Below are positions 1-6,815 of a stretch of DNA of 48,313 bases, piece after piece. The stretch lies in NCBI GenBank assembly GCA_041753575.1, contig JBGSUA010000222.1:1-48313 (forward strand). Direction: 5' to 3'. The notes beneath the pieces are model-generated. The model saw only the letters and a program-made list of their open reading frames with translations. It was not told where the DNA came from and searched no databases. This stretch comes from CG2-30-51-40 sp041753575. GTDB taxonomy: Bacteria > Desulfobacterota > DSM-4660 > Desulfatiglandales > Desulfatiglandaceae. Both the position numbers and the translations under genes were made by a program. The first letter of the stretch is position 1, and each line of letters starts with the position of its first letter.

Positions 1-142
1 GGGGCAAAATAATCTTGCAAGCGCCTATTATATGAAGGGCGACTTTGCGAAGGCCGTGGAGCATCTCGACAAGGCCGTTGCCCTTGGATTTGATCCTCAT
101 CCTGTATTTGTGGAAAAACTTAAGGCACACAGGACTGCCTGA
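1..142 (+). CDS. TPR protein, C-terminal fragment
   Basis: This is the last 46 codons of an open frame entering from the left edge (frame starting at base 2, stop TGA at 140-142). The peptide has a tetratricopeptide-like helix pair: NNLASAYYMKGDFAKAVEHL followed by a DKAVALG turn, with the usual small residue, Tyr and Ala spacing. TPR repeats mediate protein-protein contacts; nothing in this fragment says which complex. Its stop overlaps the next start as TGATG-type coupling (ATG at 142), so it is probably co-transcribed and translationally coupled with the cysteine-cluster protein. The rest of the protein, including any signal peptide or enzymatic domain, is outside the window. Confidence 0.75.
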   Translation, partial: GQNNLASAYYMKGDFAKAVEHLDKAVALGFDPHPVFVEKLKAHRTA

Positions 143-762
143 TGCAGGATCGTCTCTTTGACGAATATGAGCGTCTCGCGAAGACGGCGGATGCCGCTTT
201 CGCGAAAATCAGGACGGATTTCAGGGAAAAGGTTATGTGCAGGCATGGCTGTGCGGATTGTTGCCATGCTGCGTTTGGTCTCTTTTTTGTCGAAGCGGCA
301 TACCTTCGTATGCGCTTTCAAGAGCTTGACAGAAAGAGAAGAAGGGCTATCCTGGCCCGTTGCGCAAAGAGCGATCTCCAACTAGACAGGCTTCGGAGGA
401 AAATGGCCGGAGCCGGGAGTGGCACTCAAGCAAAAGAGGTGGATCTATCCCTTATGCGCATAAGGTGTCCGCTTCTTTCGGAAGACCAACTCTGCGATCT
501 ATATTCCGCAAGACCTATTACGTGCAGGGTCTATGGAATACCCACATCCTCAGGCGGGAAGGGTATGGTCTGCCCTAAATCAGGTTTTGAAAAGGGACAC
601 GATTACCCGGCCTTTGACCTGGGTGAGGCCCAGAGTGTCTTGCACGATCTATCTTACAAACTCCTGGACCGAAGATCCGCTGGAGGAAAGGCATCTTTCC
701 TTATATCAGTATCCAAGGCCCTGGGCACCTCTTTTGAAAACCTTATATCCGGAGAGCTCTGA
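142..762 (+). CDS. YkgJ-type cysteine-cluster protein (putative metal-binding)
   Basis: A 206-aa protein with the cysteine signature of the YkgJ/CxxCxxCC (UPF0153) family: C33, C37, C40 and C41 (MCRHGCADCC), then C109, C118 and C128 in the CPLLSEDQLCDLYSARPITC block, and C144. The family is annotated as zinc- or iron-chelating, possibly Fe-S; the true cofactor and reaction are not established. The motif ITCRVYGIP is a typical core of the family. The start overlaps the stop of the upstream TPR gene, which supports ATG at 142. The last 20 bases overlap the convergent gene at 743. Role in the cell is unknown; cytoplasmic by lack of a signal peptide. Confidence 0.8.
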   Translation: MQDRLFDEYERLAKTADAAFAKIRTDFREKVMCRHGCADCCHAAFGLFFVEAAYLRMRFQELDRKRRRAILARCAKSDLQLDRLRRKMAGAGSGTQAKEVDLSLMRIRCPLLSEDQLCDLYSARPITCRVYGIPTSSGGKGMVCPKSGFEKGHDYPAFDLGEAQSVLHDLSYKLLDRRSAGGKASFLISVSKALGTSFENLISGEL

Positions 763-1888
763 CGGTTTGATATAGATCATGAGAGTGATCTTCCAGATTT
801 GAAAGTATAAGGTCGTAATCCGCCTGATCCTCTGATGCAATCATATCGGCTATGGGTTCAAGGAGGCGCAGATACTCCGCCGGCTCAAACGACCTGATCA
901 CTGAAATGAGTTCATTTCTATGGACGCCCGCAAGCCTTTTGTCGCTTTCAAGCTTCCCCACCCCTTCGAAGAAGCCGTCAACGGCTCCGTGGCAACTGGT
1001 TTTGCCGGCCCATGAGGCATTGCCTGTTCCGTCAATCTTATCAAGGCGCATCCTGACTGAAAGCTCAAGCAGAAAATAGATTAAGGCCAGAATGGGAAGA
1101 GGCTTCTTGCCGGAACAAAACAACGGAGAAGGGCTGTAGTCTCTCGCCGAGATAAGCCTTACGTCGGTTATCCCATCTTTCTTTCCCACAACGAAATCAC
1201 CTGCGGCATGATGCCATGGTCGGATCTGCGAAAAGGAAAGGGTATCGTAATAGAGGGTAAGTAGTCTTGAGGCAAGCCGGTAAATGTCATAAACTTCCTT
1301 ATGGGTGGCTCTGCGATATCTCCTCCCTGCATCCCATATAGTGATAATGTCCTTATTGCGTTTATCTCTACCCGAGATATGCCATTCATGATAGTCATCA
1401 AACCACCGCACAAAGGCAAAGAGGAAATATTCGCCTTGCCTGCCGGCATTCACCTTTGTCTTCCAAAAAGGGATTGGAATTAGGGAAGGATTTTCTTTTG
1501 AACTGAGCGATTCAAGGGTTCGGTATTCCTTTTCAAGCATGAACGCGCTCGAAGATGAAAGGGCGGTGTTTAAGGCGAGCTTTATCTTAAGACCAGCCGC
1601 ATGGATGTCTATGCTTGCAACATGATAAAGGGCTCCATGTTTTTCGCTCCTTACTACAATCTTGTCTACATCTCTGCGGAGCAGGTTGACTCCTGAAACG
1701 GCTTTCAGGCATGAAATGAGAGGTTGCGCGTCCTTTTCAAGCAGCGCAGAGGTTGCAGCCCTGAAATAGTCTCCAAGGGTTAAGCAGGGATGCTCTTCGA
1801 AATTCTTTATCCTGTAAGGAAGAGTTAGATCCTGCTTATCAAGAAGCCTTTCTCCCTCAGAACAGGCAAGGACAAAAGAAATGATCAT
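743..1888 (-). CDS. Unknown protein with kinase-like features, partner of HEAT protein
   Basis: A 381-aa protein I cannot name. Residues about 95-140 have an N-lobe-like pattern (alternating strand, then EKEYRTLESL, then IPIPF). A hinge-like stretch FLFAFVRWFDDY (about 155-166) follows, and then PWHHAAGDFVV (about 225-234), with VRLISARDY (243-251) after it. This order resembles aminoglycoside-phosphotransferase or protein-kinase folds, where an H-x-GD catalytic loop is followed by a D-containing metal site; here the canonical Asn and DFG are not evident, so it may be a pseudokinase. The fold call is inference. ATG at 1886-1888 overlaps the TGA of the HEAT-repeat gene and has no Shine-Dalgarno of its own, so translation is probably coupled. 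It is the last gene of a minus-strand operon. Confidence 0.6.
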   Translation of the reverse strand: MIISFVLACSEGERLLDKQDLTLPYRIKNFEEHPCLTLGDYFRAATSALLEKDAQPLISCLKAVSGVNLLRRDVDKIVVRSEKHGALYHVASIDIHAAGLKIKLALNTALSSSSAFMLEKEYRTLESLSSKENPSLIPIPFWKTKVNAGRQGEYFLFAFVRWFDDYHEWHISGRDKRNKDIITIWDAGRRYRRATHKEVYDIYRLASRLLTLYYDTLSFSQIRPWHHAAGDFVVGKKDGITDVRLISARDYSPSPLFCSGKKPLPILALIYFLLELSVRMRLDKIDGTGNASWAGKTSCHGAVDGFFEGVGKLESDKRLAGVHRNELISVIRSFEPAEYLRLLEPIADMIASEDQADYDLILSNLEDHSHDLYQTVRALRI

Positions 1889-1902
1889 AAACGATCAAGG
1901 GC
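1884..1902. repeat. First copy of a 19-base repeat
   Basis: Same 19 bases as 5961-5979. Here, read on the minus strand, they encode the end Ala-Leu-Asp-Arg-Leu-stop of the HEAT-repeat protein and overlap the ATG of the following gene. Confidence 0.8.
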
Positions 1903-2988
1903 TTCTTGAGCGAGAAGACCTACGGTAACACCTGCCATAGAGCCTTTTCTATAAACCTCCAGGGCGGAATTGTCCGCGAGAAGAACCTGAAGGTCTTCTT
2001 TTGCTTCTCTTGCGGCGAGATTAGCAAGCAAAATTGCGGTCAGTCCCCTTATTTCATGGGATTGATCGCTTAAAAGAGGGATGAACTGGTAAGTATATTT
2101 CCTCAACAACTCAGGACTGGAAGCGCTGATTGTGCATAAAGCGGCGAGAATGTCCCTGACCAGTGTTGGTTCTCCTGAAAGCCTCAGGAGATGGGGCAGA
2201 TAACCCCCAAACCTCTCAGGGTTGCGAGCGATTATCTCCCCGATGGCAGCGACTGATCCCCAGCTTGACGCTGCTGTATCCGTAAGAGATGTAATAAGTC
2301 CCTGAAGCAGGTTTATGACTAATCCGGGCTCCCTCTCAGCAATTATGGCTGCCGCCCTTCCCATGGCCTCAGCGGCCTTGTTGCGCATCATTGGCTCAAC
2401 GGAGTACAGCATGCGTTGAAGAGCCCTGATAACCCTTGAGTCGGAGGCTGCAATCTCAAGCAAGACCTCCAGATTGTAATCCCTGACGTATGCTTCTATC
2501 TCGCCTTTTGAGTAGGATCTCCTTTGTCTCAGCTTCTTGCCTGCTTTCTTGTCGGGTGCTTTTGAAGGCGCCGGCGCCGGCTTTGCCGGGGCAGGGGACT
2601 CAGGCCGCTTTGCTTTTACAAGGATAAAGTAGAGCACTCCCGCGATCCTTCTGCCGTCATAGGCTCCTCCCGGCACGATGAGATGGCTCTCGAGGTCATA
2701 GTTATCCAGCTGGCCCTGTATATAGTCTTCATCAGGCATCAGATTCCATGCCCTGTCCCAATCTCCTCCGCAGCCATATACCAGCGCCTCGGACATGGCA
2801 GTTCCGAGATTATGACCGGTAGCGTCATAGGCATAGGCAGCCCCGCAATGGCAGGTGCCAAGTTCCATGCCCCTCGAGCTTATGTCTATAATCTCACAAG
2901 GCCTTTCCAGACGGCTCCCGCAGAAAGGGCATTGAGGCTCCTGGATGAGTTCTTCGCCCCTCATTCTGCCTTCCGTCAGATTTCTCAT
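1885..2988 (-). CDS. Zinc-ribbon and HEAT-repeat protein (DVU0298-like)
   Basis: A 367-aa protein. The N-terminal 60 residues carry CPFCG and, about 25 residues on, GTCHCGAAY, a likely four-cysteine zinc ribbon. After a Pro/Ala/Lys-rich linker (about 128-160) come degenerate HEAT-type helices: VIRALQRMLYS, MRNKAAEAMGRAAAI, GLITSLTDTAASSWGSVAAI, HEIRGLTAILLANLA. The overall build resembles the DVU0298 family known from sulfate reducers; that link is from memory and needs a profile search. HEAT repeats are binding scaffolds. RBS AGAGGA lies 9 bases before the ATG at 2988; a second ATG at 2964 is also possible. Its stop overlaps the start of the kinase-like gene, suggesting equimolar expression and a complex. 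Confidence 0.75.
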   Translation of the reverse strand: MRNLTEGRMRGEELIQEPQCPFCGSRLERPCEIIDISSRGMELGTCHCGAAYAYDATGHNLGTAMSEALVYGCGGDWDRAWNLMPDEDYIQGQLDNYDLESHLIVPGGAYDGRRIAGVLYFILVKAKRPESPAPAKPAPAPSKAPDKKAGKKLRQRRSYSKGEIEAYVRDYNLEVLLEIAASDSRVIRALQRMLYSVEPMMRNKAAEAMGRAAAIIAEREPGLVINLLQGLITSLTDTAASSWGSVAAIGEIIARNPERFGGYLPHLLRLSGEPTLVRDILAALCTISASSPELLRKYTYQFIPLLSDQSHEIRGLTAILLANLAAREAKEDLQVLLADNSALEVYRKGSMAGVTVGLLAQEALDRL

Positions 2989-3028
2989 AGTAGTTTATCC
3001 TCTCATCATGCAGGAGGCAGGCAATGCA

Positions 3029-3292
3029 TTAAAGATCAAGGTCCATTTCCTCGGCTCTATCGTCAAACTCAAAGCCAACAATTTCAAATCCGGAACCTGC
3101 AGAACGAAACTGAAGAAGCCAGTTTCCATATTTTTCGCCAGCGAAACCGCAGGTTATAATGCCATTTTTGGCGTGAAGCTTCTTTAACTTCTCAACTACC
3201 ACACTGTGAAAAAGATCGCTTATAAGGAAAACGTCGTCTTCCTCAAGCGAAGTGCGAATTGCGTCTTTTTCTTTTTGATTGAGGGTTTCCAT
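3029..3292 (-). CDS. Small unknown acidic protein
   Basis: An 87-aa frame, rich in Glu, Asp and Phe, without signal peptide, membrane segment or cysteine cluster; the single Cys lies in GIITCGFAGEKYGNW. I do not recognise it. It sits in the minus-strand operon, 63 bases after the FmdB-type gene and 40 bases before the HEAT-repeat gene. No clear Shine-Dalgarno precedes ATG 3292. The composition is protein-like (amphipathic SDLFHSVVVEKLKKLHAK) rather than random, which is why it is kept as a gene. Confidence 0.55.
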   Translation of the reverse strand: METLNQKEKDAIRTSLEEDDVFLISDLFHSVVVEKLKKLHAKNGIITCGFAGEKYGNWLLQFRSAGSGFEIVGFEFDDRAEEMDLDL

Positions 3293-3355
3293 CAGATATT
3301 CAAAAGTGATGACAATATGCTGTTTCTAATGTAAATGGCGATCAACAAAGCTTAT

Positions 3356-3601
3356 CTAGCGTGAATGCCCTGGGAGATCAAGGGTTACACACTGATTGGA
3401 ACCGCCACAGGACTTAGTTGTAATCTTAGCCTTTGCTGCGTTGACACCCGGCGCCATAGCATAATTTGCTGAGCTTACAAGTCGCTGGCAATTTTCCGCA
3501 TTGCACTTAGGGCAGGAGAGATCAATCGAGTCCCTTGAATTGACAAGAATCTTTTCAAACACCTCTCCGCATTCAAGACATCGGAATTCAAATATGGGCA
3601 T
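3356..3601 (-). CDS. FmdB-family zinc-ribbon protein
   Basis: An 81-aa protein starting MPIFEFRCLECG, with CxxC pairs at residues 8-11 and 30-33 (CPKC), the hallmark of the FmdB/CxxC_CXXC_SSSS regulatory zinc-ribbon family. The tail has a third cysteine pair, CGGSNQC. The open frame extends 24 codons upstream, but GGAG seven bases before the ATG at 3599-3601 and the family start MP(I/T)(F/Y)(E/D) decide for the internal start. Family members are short, cytoplasmic and mostly uncharacterised; the original FmdB was proposed to regulate formamidase genes. It follows the YjbQ gene in the pyrR operon. Confidence 0.88.
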   Translation of the reverse strand: MPIFEFRCLECGEVFEKILVNSRDSIDLSCPKCNAENCQRLVSSANYAMAPGVNAAKAKITTKSCGGSNQCVTLDLPGHSR

Positions 3602-3669
3602 GGGCTTACTCCGGTTACTCAAATTATTTTCAAATAAAAAATTAATGACTGCGCAGATAAAGTCAAACT

Positions 3670-4062
3670 TCATATCAACTGAATCAGGACTCTGCGGGAG
3701 CGTGGGCCGTCAAATTCGCAAAAAAATATTGACTGCCATGTTCCCAGTGATAACGTCCCATTTTGTACCGGTATTGCTACTGAACTCCCGACCAGTGCCG
3801 CCTTGATGTGACCGTCGGAATTGCCTTCAGCGTGGCGATAGCTTCCAGAGGCTGGAACCATGCGGCCAAGGGCTTCAAGGATATCAATTTTAACATCAGG
3901 GTCTGCCCCTTCATTTATTGTCACTCCCGCGGTCGTATGAGGGACATATACAAGGCAGCATCCATCCGCCAGTCCCGAGTTTTCAAGCTCCTTTTTTACA
4001 AGAGCGGTTATATCAACCATCTCATTTCTGCTTTTGGTGCTGATCCGAAGTGAGATAGACAT
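3670..4062 (-). CDS. YjbQ/UPF0047 family protein
   Basis: A 130-aa protein matching the compact YjbQ (UPF0047) family over its full length (usual length 130-140). Visible signatures are PHTTAGVTINEGADPDV, SYRHAEGNSDGHIKA and LGTWQSIFFCEFDGPR, with the conserved His residues that line a metal-binding pocket. Members have been reported to have weak thiamine-phosphate synthase activity and to complement thiE mutants, hence the database name secondary thiamine-phosphate synthase; the physiological role is unsettled. GAGGG five bases before ATG 4062 supports the start. It lies 32 bases after the unknown 394-aa gene and just before the FmdB-type gene. Confidence 0.93.
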   Translation of the reverse strand: MSISLRISTKSRNEMVDITALVKKELENSGLADGCCLVYVPHTTAGVTINEGADPDVKIDILEALGRMVPASGSYRHAEGNSDGHIKAALVGSSVAIPVQNGTLSLGTWQSIFFCEFDGPRSRRVLIQLI

Positions 4063-4094
4063 ATCATCCCTCTATTTCTTATTCTTTAAAATCT

Positions 4095-5279
4095 TCAGGG
4101 CGAGATTATGATATCATTCTTCTGTTCTTCTTCCGATCCCCTGCCGCCGTCAGGTTGGTTCAGGTTGCCCTTTAGCGCCCTCGAAAGCAATAAATCAATA
4201 ACTGCGTTGGAGACTCCTCTTTTATCCTCATCCATTACCCTGGCTGCAGATAATGAGAGATTCTTCAGACGGTCTTCCCCCCTCTTCTGGTAGAAGTAGG
4301 CGGTCTCATAAAGAATGTCGGCAATAAAATCCCTCCTGGCGGGAGGAAAGATCTCCAGGGCGAGTTTGTCTTTGATCTCTTGTTCCCTGCCCTTCCGGAG
4401 AGAATTAGATAACAAAAGCGGGCTGTCCTGGGCTTCCTTAATCTGATCAATAAATGATGTTATTGCGGGATCTTCAGGGACCCACAGGTTAAGGGGCGTA
4501 TTGGAAAATAACTCCTCGGCCTGAGACAATTTAAATATATCCGCCGTCTGCCTGGATTGCTCTCTGAGGCTCCCGTGCAGGGGTCCGTCATGGGGTTGTA
4601 CGTTCTTTAATATCAGCGGCCTAAGCTCCTTATAAGCTAGTGCAGCGGGGGCTCCCTGACTGCCGGAGTTATAAGCGTCATCCATGATCCTAAAAAAAAC
4701 TGAGATCTCAACCTCTACAAGCGGTCCGGCGGCTGAATCAATCTCCTGTTCCATTTTGCTGAGAAGCTTCTTCGGCAAGGGGCCGAATATGAAGTCCTGC
4801 ATGCCCGTTGCCGGTGAGACCATTCCCATCCCGGCATGTATGCCTTTTACGGGCGAATGGTTTGTGATAAGTACCGCCCTTGAACCGGACAGGTCGAGTA
4901 TGGGGCCCATAAAGGCAGATAGCTCGTCTTTAAATCTTTCCTTTGTCAGAGCCGAGTCACTGTCGGCTGCGGCATCAACAGGTTCAACTTCTATCCCGGC
5001 ATTTCTCAGCTTGAAGGCCAGCCGCTTGGCGGATTTTGTCACCACTTTTTCAGGAAACTTCTTTTCGAGTGCTGACACAAGGGCCTGACTCTGTGCGTAT
5101 TCGCAAGGCACGGCTTCAATGAGGGCGCAGGCCTCCTCCGGGCTATTGACGCTGCCCACAATGGTCTGGACGTCTGATATGCTGAGGTGAGAAACGGTAG
5201 AAGAAATGGACCTGCCTCCTTCACTTCTAGTTTCTCTGGACTTTTTGCGGCTCAGGCTTGATCTCTTCCGTGGAGTCAT
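4095..5279 (-). CDS. Unknown 394-aa protein downstream of pyrR
   Basis: No family recognised. The first 25 residues are Arg/Lys/Ser-rich and look disordered (RKRSSLSRKKSRETRSEGGR). Residues about 75-95 read KVVTKSAKRLAFKLRNAGIEVEP, a basic helix followed by a turn; many delta-type genomes have large hypotheticals with a similar K-x-AKRA-x-H-x-L-x-x-x-GI block, but I cannot name them. A beta-rich middle (RAVLITNHSPVKGIHAGMGMVS) and a helical C-terminal half with RRDFIADILYETAYFY follow, ending in an acidic tail. No signal peptide or membrane span. Only four bases separate it from the pyrR stop, so it is co-transcribed with pyrR. Confidence 0.7.
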   Translation of the reverse strand: MTPRKRSSLSRKKSRETRSEGGRSISSTVSHLSISDVQTIVGSVNSPEEACALIEAVPCEYAQSQALVSALEKKFPEKVVTKSAKRLAFKLRNAGIEVEPVDAAADSDSALTKERFKDELSAFMGPILDLSGSRAVLITNHSPVKGIHAGMGMVSPATGMQDFIFGPLPKKLLSKMEQEIDSAAGPLVEVEISVFFRIMDDAYNSGSQGAPAALAYKELRPLILKNVQPHDGPLHGSLREQSRQTADIFKLSQAEELFSNTPLNLWVPEDPAITSFIDQIKEAQDSPLLLSNSLRKGREQEIKDKLALEIFPPARRDFIADILYETAYFYQKRGEDRLKNLSLSAARVMDEDKRGVSNAVIDLLLSRALKGNLNQPDGGRGSEEEQKNDIIISP

Positions 5280-5283
5280 CTTT

Positions 5284-5826
5284 CTAATTGGCGCTTCCTT
5301 CTACTGTCACACAGTCTGAAAAGCCTGCCTCCTTTAGATAAACATTTACCGTTTCGGATGCTTTCGCGCTATAGATTTTTCCAGCGTAGTTTGCCATGAT
5401 AGGCAGTTCACGACATGCCTCGCCCCTGTCCACCAGCACCGCGAGCTCTATCCTTTTGGGTCTGCCGTAATCCATGAGGGCGTCCATGGCGGCTCTTACT
5501 GTCCGGCCCGTGAAAATGACATCATCAACAAGCACTATTGTCCTGTCATCTACTCCGAAAGAGATGTCGGTCTTCCTTACAACGGGGGCAGGACCTATCC
5601 TTGTCCAGTCATCCCTGTAAAGGGTGATATCCAAAGTTCCAAGGGAGGGCGCGCAGCCCTTCAGGCGGGTGATGATTTCACTGAGCCTCATAGCAAGAAA
5701 TGCTCCGCCGGTTATTATACCTACCAGTACCAAGTCTTTTTCATCAGGGTGCCTCCTGACGATTTTTTCGGCCATCATTTTGAGGGCCTCATCTATTTCG
5801 GGTTCCGTAAGGAGTATATTCCTCAT
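5284..5826 (-). CDS. pyrR: PyrR-type regulator/uracil phosphoribosyltransferase
   Basis: A 180-aa protein in the PyrR family (usual length 175-185), which binds pyr mRNA in a UMP-dependent manner and often has uracil phosphoribosyltransferase activity. Family blocks seen: DITLYRDDW, the PRPP loop TIVLVDDVIFTGRTVRAAMDAL, and LAVLVDRG. The open frame starts at 5847, but the mapped promoter puts the transcript start near 5851, so ATG 5826 (GGAG 11 bases upstream) is preferred. Two oddities: the loop usually TRG reads TGG (VGIITGGAFLAMRL), and the usual DRGHRELPIRADYVGK block has an insertion and changes (DRGEACRELPIMANYAGK). Catalytic or RNA-binding ability may therefore be altered. It heads the minus-strand operon. 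Confidence 0.88.
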   Translation of the reverse strand: MRNILLTEPEIDEALKMMAEKIVRRHPDEKDLVLVGIITGGAFLAMRLSEIITRLKGCAPSLGTLDITLYRDDWTRIGPAPVVRKTDISFGVDDRTIVLVDDVIFTGRTVRAAMDALMDYGRPKRIELAVLVDRGEACRELPIMANYAGKIYSAKASETVNVYLKEAGFSDCVTVEGSAN

Positions 5827-5857
5827 AGTTGAATGATCTCCAGTCAAAAAAAAGAAA

Positions 5858-5886
5858 AGAATATCAGTTCATTAAAAATTAGTCAA
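5858..5886 (-). promoter_or_regulatory. Sigma-70 promoter for the pyrR operon
   Basis: Read on the minus strand: -35 TTGACT (5881-5886), 17-base spacer, -10 TATTCT (5858-5863). Transcription would begin near 5851, leaving a 5' leader of only about 25 bases, too short for a PyrR attenuator. An inverted repeat ATCAGTT/AACTGAT (5863-5869 and 5885-5891) overlaps both elements and could be an operator. Confidence 0.65.
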
Positions 5887-5960
5887 CTGATTTATAGGCT
5901 TGCAAAAATCAGGCGTACCTCATGCTTTGTGTGGCCAGGGAACGAGCGGTAATTAATTGA

Positions 5961-5979
5961 ATCATAAACGATCAAGGGC
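5961..5979. repeat. Second copy of a 19-base repeat
   Basis: ATCATAAACGATCAAGGGC occurs here and at 1884-1902. The first copy spans the last codons of the HEAT-repeat gene and the start of the kinase-like gene; this copy is in the non-coding gap between pyrR and rnc. The flanks share nothing further. Confidence 0.8.
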
Positions 5980-6018
5980 AGGATTGGCGTCGGAGTGCGG
6001 GCCTTGTTTTCGAAAGCT

Positions 6019-6058
6019 TCCGCTTATATTGACTTGGGGCTGAAGCGGAGTTTATAAA
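6019..6058 (+). promoter_or_regulatory. Promoter and flanking inverted repeat before rnc
   Basis: -35 TTGACT at 6029-6034, 18-base spacer, -10 TATAAA at 6053-6058, giving a start about 35-40 bases before the rnc ATG. The -35 is framed by a perfect 7-base inverted repeat, TCCGCTT (6019-6025) and AAGCGGA (6043-6049), a possible operator. The rest of the 5827-6101 gap holds the pyrR promoter and a 19-base repeat (5961-5979). Confidence 0.55.
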
Positions 6059-6101
6059 GATTGCATACCAGTAGGATTTAGAGCTTAGCAGGGAGTGTTT
6101 A

Positions 6102-6815
6102 ATGGGAGATGATTTGTCGGAAGAGATATTATATAATTTAAAGAATGCCATTGGGTACGATTTTCGCGACGTAGAGATAGTAAAACAGGCCTTCCGCCAT
6201 GCCTCATTCGTCCATGAGAGTCAGGATTACTCAAAAGGAGACAATGAACGGCTTGAATTCCTAGGGGACGCTGTTCTTGATCTTGCTGTAGGCCACATGC
6301 TGATGAATCTTCTGCCTGACGCCAAGGAAGGGGAGCTTTCCAAGCTAAGGGCCTCCATTGTCAGTGAAAGCGGGCTTAGCCGAGCCTCAAGAGAACTTAG
6401 GCTAGGGGAGATGATCCTCCTTGGAAAGGGTGAAGAGGCCAGCGGTGGAAAGGATAAACCTTCCATAATAGCGGATACCCTCGAGGCATTGATAGGCGCC
6501 GTCTATCTGGATGGGGGCTTCGAGAAAGCCATGAAGGTCATAGAGAGGATTCTTGGCCCTCTTATGAGTGAGACGATTGCAAAAGGAATTCATGACGACT
6601 TCAAAAGCCTGCTTCAGGAATACACCCAGCAGACCTGCAAGTCGCTTCCAGCTTATCAACTCGTGGCGGAGAGCGGTCCCCCGCATGACAAAACCTTCCG
6701 GGTCTGTGCCAGGCTTAGCGGAACGGTTCTTGCCGAAGGAGTCGGCAAGAGCAAGAAAGAGGCCGAGCAGGAGGCAGCAAAGGAGGCCTATTTTTGTTTG
6801 ATCAACCACCTGTAA
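6102..6815 (+). CDS. rnc: Ribonuclease III
   Basis: A 237-aa double-stranded-RNA endonuclease of usual bacterial length. The catalytic domain holds the signature NERLEFLGDAVLDLAVG (about 47-63) with the metal-binding Glu and Asp, and later DTLEALIGAVYLDGG (about 124-138). The C-terminal third is a double-stranded-RNA-binding domain (DDFKSLLQEYTQQ through KSKKEAEQEAAKEAY). It processes rRNA precursors and mRNAs in the cytoplasm. GGGAG six bases before ATG 6102 supports the start. The end carries AGGAGG (6781-6786) that serves as ribosome-binding site for the overlapping radical SAM gene, and era follows: the rnc-era pairing is common in bacteria. Confidence 0.97.
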   Translation: MGDDLSEEILYNLKNAIGYDFRDVEIVKQAFRHASFVHESQDYSKGDNERLEFLGDAVLDLAVGHMLMNLLPDAKEGELSKLRASIVSESGLSRASRELRLGEMILLGKGEEASGGKDKPSIIADTLEALIGAVYLDGGFEKAMKVIERILGPLMSETIAKGIHDDFKSLLQEYTQQTCKSLPAYQLVAESGPPHDKTFRVCARLSGTVLAEGVGKSKKEAEQEAAKEAYFCLINHL

